Source of the DNA: Paenibacillus sp. PCH8
GTDB lineage: Bacteria > Bacillota > Bacilli > Paenibacillales > Paenibacillaceae
Reading direction: 5' to 3'
DNA: 64,000 nucleotides
NCBI RefSeq assembly: GCF_002968835.1
Contig: NZ_PKQK01000001.1
Location: 248,001 to 312,000, forward strand
The position numbers and the translations under genes are program-made. The number at the start of each line of letters is the position of its first letter. Position 1 is the first letter of the stretch. The notes under the pieces were generated by a model. It did not search any database, had not been told where the DNA came from, and saw only the letters and a program-made list of their open reading frames with translations. Below are positions 60,235-64,000 of the stretch, in pieces.

Positions 60235-63200
60235 GTGTTATTAAAAATCTCAGGCGTTGTCCTGACTGTTGTACTTGCCATTACCGTACTGCTCCTGTCA
60301 ACGATCAGAGAACCACAATCTGCAGCGCTTCATGCCCGCCAAGGTGTTCTGGACCTCTCGGCCTGGAACCCTGAACAGGACGAGCGGATCAAGCTGGACG
60401 GGGAATGGGAATTTTACTGGAAGCATCTGCTTCCTGCCGAATCTGCAATATCGAATCAAGCTGGACCAACGATCAAACCTGATGCTTATGCAAACGTTCC
60501 TGGTTCTTGGAAACGACTTGAAGTGCATGGTGAACGACTACCTGCCTACGGGTTTGCCACGTATCGACTGGTATTGCGTAATGCACCTGTTGAAGGAACG
60601 CTGGCTATCAAAAAGATGAACATTCGTTTTGCCAGCGAGATCTATATCAATGGCAATAAGCTGCTGGAAGACGGGCATGCCGCGGCAAAATCCGCGGGTT
60701 ACCGCCCAGGAAACTCCCCCAGATTGGCTTTTTCCCCTATCATGGCGGCGACATTGAGATTATGATCCGGGTGGCCAATTACGATTACACGGACGCGGGC
60801 ATTCCGGGTCCACTCTTTTTTGGCGAACAAGCGGCCATGCTTCAAAAACATCAAACCAGCACAGCTGTCGAATTCGGTACACTGGCTGCACTGGCAACCA
60901 TTTCGATCATATTCCTCATCAGTTACTTGGGGTCTGTGCTATACCGAAACAGGGACGATTCCCTGCTGTTGCTCGGTCTAATCTGTCTGTTATATGCCCT
61001 CTATAATGGGATGATCAGCGAACGTGTGCTGGCCATGGTGGGCACGGAAATCTCCTTTAGCGCGCTCTATAAATTAAAGGATTTCTGCTCCGTGGCATGC
61101 CTGGGTCTGCTGACAATGTATTTCTACCGATTCAAAACAGGCATCCTCTCCGGTATACTCACAGCGTTAATTCTGATCATCTTTGGTGCGTACTTATGTA
61201 TGGTTGCGTTCCTGCCTATTTCTGTCTATGGAATTGTTGCGCCTTATGTCGTCGTGATGTATACGCTTTTGTTGTTATGGTTGCTGTATCAATGCGCTAT
61301 GCAGTTCCTGTCCAGCGGGAAAGGGGAACGGTTGTCCACATTTTTGTGGTATGCGGCTCTGCTCAGCATCACGCTATATTGCCTGGATATTAACCTCTTC
61401 TCGATCTCGCTCAAGGAAAACATGAACATCGGGCAGGCTTCAATTGTCTTGTTCAGCATCCTGATGCTGTTCCTGGCAGTGCTTAGGTTCTTCGAGGCAT
61501 ATCGTACGGTACGTGCCCTCAAAGATCAGCTACTTTTACTCGACAAAGTGAAGGATGACTTTCTGTCCAATACGTCGCATGAGCTCAAAACACCGCTGAA
61601 TGCGATTGTGAACATCAGCGAGAGCCTGCTTAAAGGCGCAGAAGGTCCACTTACCGACGAGCAGGCGCATAATCTGGCGATCGTGACGGGAAGCGGCAGA
61701 CGATTAACCTATCTGGTGGATGAACTACTGGATTATTCCAAAATGAAACATGGCGACATCCCGCTCCACCGATCTTCGACCGATCTGTACTCGTTCGTTG
61801 AATCAGTCATGCGTATGCACTCCTTCCTGCTTGGCGCGAAAAAGGTGGAGCTTATCAATCTCATCCCGGCACATTTCCCGCCGATCTATGCAGACGGCAA
61901 CCGATTGATTCAGATTTTGCATAATTTGATCGGCAATGCCATTAAGTTCACAGAGCGCGGCACCGTTAGTATCAGTGCTACAGTCGTTCAAGGCAAAGCG
62001 GAAATACGCATGGTCGATACCGGCCGTGGCATCGGTACGGATAAGCTGGAGCATATCTTCCTGCCGTTCGAGCAGGAAGCGGATACCGGGCCAGTCGTTG
62101 CCGGAGGCACCGGTCTAGGACTAAGCATTACGCGTAAGCTGGTCGAGCTGCATGGCGGAACTATATATGCGGAATCGGTACCTGGCAGGGGTGCCACATT
62201 CATCCTGACCTTCCCGCTTGCAGATAGCAAAGGAGAGAAGCGATCCAACGTCATGCCGCTTACCATAGCTCCTGCTGGTTCCATTAATCGGTCACTCCGA
62301 TTCGAAGAACCAACGATTGTGAACGGGAATAAAGACGAATGGATCATCGTTGTAGACGATGACTCGGCGAATTTGCAGACCATAGTAAATCTGTTGAAAC
62401 TAGAAGGCTACAGTTATGCGGTCACTTCACGCTCACCTTCTGTACTGGAACTGTTGGATAAGCTTCCCGCTGTGCATCTCGTTATTGCCGACATCATGAT
62501 GCCCGACATGTCGGGTTACGAATTGCTGGAACGCATCCGGGAGCGCTTCTCTCCTTCCGAGCTGCCTGTACTCATGTTGACGGCAGGCAATAAAGCCCAT
62601 CAGTTGAAGCTGGCCTTGGCGAAAGGTGCCAATGATTTCGTATCGAAGCCGTTCGAATCGGAGGAACTGCTGGCCCGGATCGGTGGTTTGACCCGGATGA
62701 AAACGTCCGTTCAGGCCGCACGAGATGCTGAGATCTCCTTTTTGCGGTCACAGATGAACCCGCACTTTCTGTATAACGCTCTGAATGCTATTGCCGAATT
62801 GTGCGTGGATGCGCCGAATCGGGCAGAACAATTGATTTTGCAATTATCGAGCTATTTAAGGCGAAGTGTGCACTTCAAACATTTAGATTCGAAGACCAGC
62901 CTGATGAACGAACTGGAGATGATCGAAGCTTATGTAGCCATTGAGCAAGCCCGCTTTGGTCAACGGCTGGAGGTCATTATCGATGTGGATGTGGATGTGA
63001 ACCGGAACATGGACATTCCTCCACTCACGTTACAGCCCCTGATCGAAAACGCGATTCGGCACGGCCTGATGTCCAGTATTCGCGGTGGTCGCGTCATGCT
63101 ATCCATTCGTAATCTGAATGATACGGAAACACGTTTCACCATTGAGGACAACGGAATCGGAATAACCAGACAACGAATGGACGAAATTCGGCAATCCACG

Positions 63201-63365
63201 GATGGCAGTAACGGCGTAGGACTATGGAATATTTCCAGCCGATTGAATCTGTTGTATGGCAGACACCTTCAGATGGAAAGTCTGGACGGTGAGGGCACGC
63301 GGATTACATTTGATCTTCCAAATCAACGTCTAAGCACAGATGGGAACGGGGGTTATGAACCATGA
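60235..63365 (+). pseudogene. 7TMR-DISM hybrid histidine kinase, frameshifted
   Basis: Two frames form one large sensor kinase. The first holds a membrane helix (GVVLTVVLAITVLLL) and the extracellular beta-domain (LDLSAWNPEQDERIKLDGEWEFYW to ASEIYINGNKLLEDG). The second continues HGGDIEIMIRVANYDYTDAGIPGPLFFG, seven membrane helices, a HisKA helix (NTSHELKTPLNAIVNI), an ATPase domain (DTGRGIGTDKLEHIFLPFEQE), a receiver (VIADIMMPDMSGYELL) and a second LytS-type kinase core (SQMNPHFLYNALNAIAELC, ENAIRHGL, EDNGIGI). They join in a C5 run (60716-60720): one extra C restores NSPQIGFFPYHGGDIEIMI. Repaired, it encodes 1,043 residues, a usual size. The GTG at 60235 is preferred as start because AAGGAG lies 9 nt before it. 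Confidence 0.8.
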
Positions 63366-64000
63366 TAAAAGTCATCATCGTCGATGATGAGGATCTGTCA
63401 CTCAAGCGGCTGAATCGCATTTTGACAGAAAGTGGAGAAGTTGAGATATGTCGTGCATTTCACGACCCGGAGGAAGCTTGCGAATACGCGGCGGAAAATA
63501 ACTTCGATGCGGCATTTCTGGACATTACGATGCCCCGCATCTCGGGTATGCATCTCATTGGGGAATTGCGTAAGTATCATCCTTCGCTCCCCATCGTGCT
63601 GGTGACCGGATATGAGGAATATGCCGTGCAGGCCTTTGACAAAGAGGTGATCGATTACGTCATTAAGCCGGTCACGGCAGAGCGACTGAATCGTAGCATT
63701 CAGCGGTTACAGCTCAAGCTTCGCGATTCTGTGACACCTCCTGAACCCATCACGCCTACTCCCAAACTGACCGTGCGTCTGTTCGGCGAATTCACGGTGC
63801 TTGGCGGAGCTGGAGCAGATAATCCCATCAAACTCAGAACGCCCAAAACAGAAGAGTTGCTTGCGTTCCTGCTGTATACCAAATCGACCAGTCGTGATGC
63901 ACTGGCCGATACATTGTGGAAGGATCTTAGCCCGCAGAAAGCCTGGACGAATATCAATTCCACTCTGTATTACGTTCGCCGCGCCATCGGCGACAACAGT
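63362..64000 (+). CDS. REC-BTAD response regulator (partial)
   Basis: The gene begins ATG at 63362, overlapping the kinase stop by ATGA, and is open at the window end after 213 codons. The receiver domain reads IIVDDEDLSLKRLNRIL, with the phosphorylated aspartate in DAAFLDITMPRISGMHLI and the lysine in IDYVIKPVTAERL. Then comes a winged-helix segment of the SARP/BTAD kind (LTVRLFGEFTVLGG, KLRTPKTEELLAFLLYTKSTSRDALADTLWKDLSPQKAWTNINSTLYYVRRAIGD); the BTAD domain itself should follow beyond the window. It is the natural partner of the hybrid kinase. Confidence 0.85.
   Translation, partial: MIKVIIVDDEDLSLKRLNRILTESGEVEICRAFHDPEEACEYAAENNFDAAFLDITMPRISGMHLIGELRKYHPSLPIVLVTGYEEYAVQAFDKEVIDYVIKPVTAERLNRSIQRLQLKLRDSVTPPEPITPTPKLTVRLFGEFTVLGGAGADNPIKLRTPKTEELLAFLLYTKSTSRDALADTLWKDLSPQKAWTNINSTLYYVRRAIGDNS

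Noticed and set aside
1..64000. CRISPR arrays, rRNA or tRNA genes, integrases, transposases and prophage genes
   Set aside because: I looked for repeat-spacer patterns, tRNA-like ends and mobile-element proteins and saw none that I can support.

Overview
This window looks like part of a Paenibacillus chromosome. The evidence is the moderate GC content, strong Gram-positive ribosome-binding sites, large carbohydrate-uptake loci of the YesM/YesN plus LplABC type, CcpA (cre) and 7-1-7 Fur sites, 7TMR-DISM hybrid kinases and a non-ribosomal peptide synthetase (NRPS) cluster. The species is not assigned.

Layout. 1-2.9 kb: the end of a CBS-domain gene, a SMI1/KNR4-type gene coupled to a helical-repeat gene broken by an amber codon, a stand-alone effector-binding protein and an unknown protein. 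2.9-17.4 kb (minus strand): an NRPS cluster transcribed as C-A-T-C, then an iron/2-oxoglutarate dioxygenase, then C*-A-T, then C-A-T-TE, then an MFS exporter that carries a frameshift. By-eye reading of the A-domain pockets gives Asn, Gln and one unassigned residue, so a short, probably N-acylated and hydroxylated tripeptide is predicted. 17.7-34 kb: housekeeping and accessory genes, including a phosphotransferase, a lipoprotein with a GT39-like membrane enzyme, a secreted CAP protein, an ArsR regulator with an NAD(P)-binding enzyme that share an operator, a YgjP-type metallopeptidase, a GNAT enzyme, a GH94-type phosphorylase, a BtrH-like protein, an SDR and an amino-acid permease. 34.2-37.2 kb: divergent siderophore-binding lipoprotein and Btr-like AraC regulator, each with a Fur box. 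37.2-46.6 kb: a two-component system next to a membrane-anchored beta-lactamase-fold hydrolase, two hypothetical proteins, a phosphotransferase, and an ArsR regulator with a SulP transporter. 46.6-60 kb: a pectin (rhamnogalacturonan I) side-chain locus with GH105, GH112, YesM/YesN, binding protein, two permeases and GH43, with a divergent AraC regulator. 60.2 kb to the end: a 7TMR-DISM hybrid kinase (frameshifted) and a REC-BTAD response regulator cut by the window edge.

The pectin locus reads as one system. YesM/YesN probably senses an oligosaccharide, the ABC transporter imports it, and GH43, GH105 and GH112 degrade it in the cytoplasm. Candidate cre sites mark its promoters.

Three features cut across the window. 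A structured intergenic repeat of 150-190 bp occurs three times, always in the same orientation and just upstream of a minus-strand gene. Three otherwise intact genes are each one base short within a C/G run, so base-calling error must be excluded before calling them pseudogenes. One further gene has an in-frame amber codon that is not in such a run.
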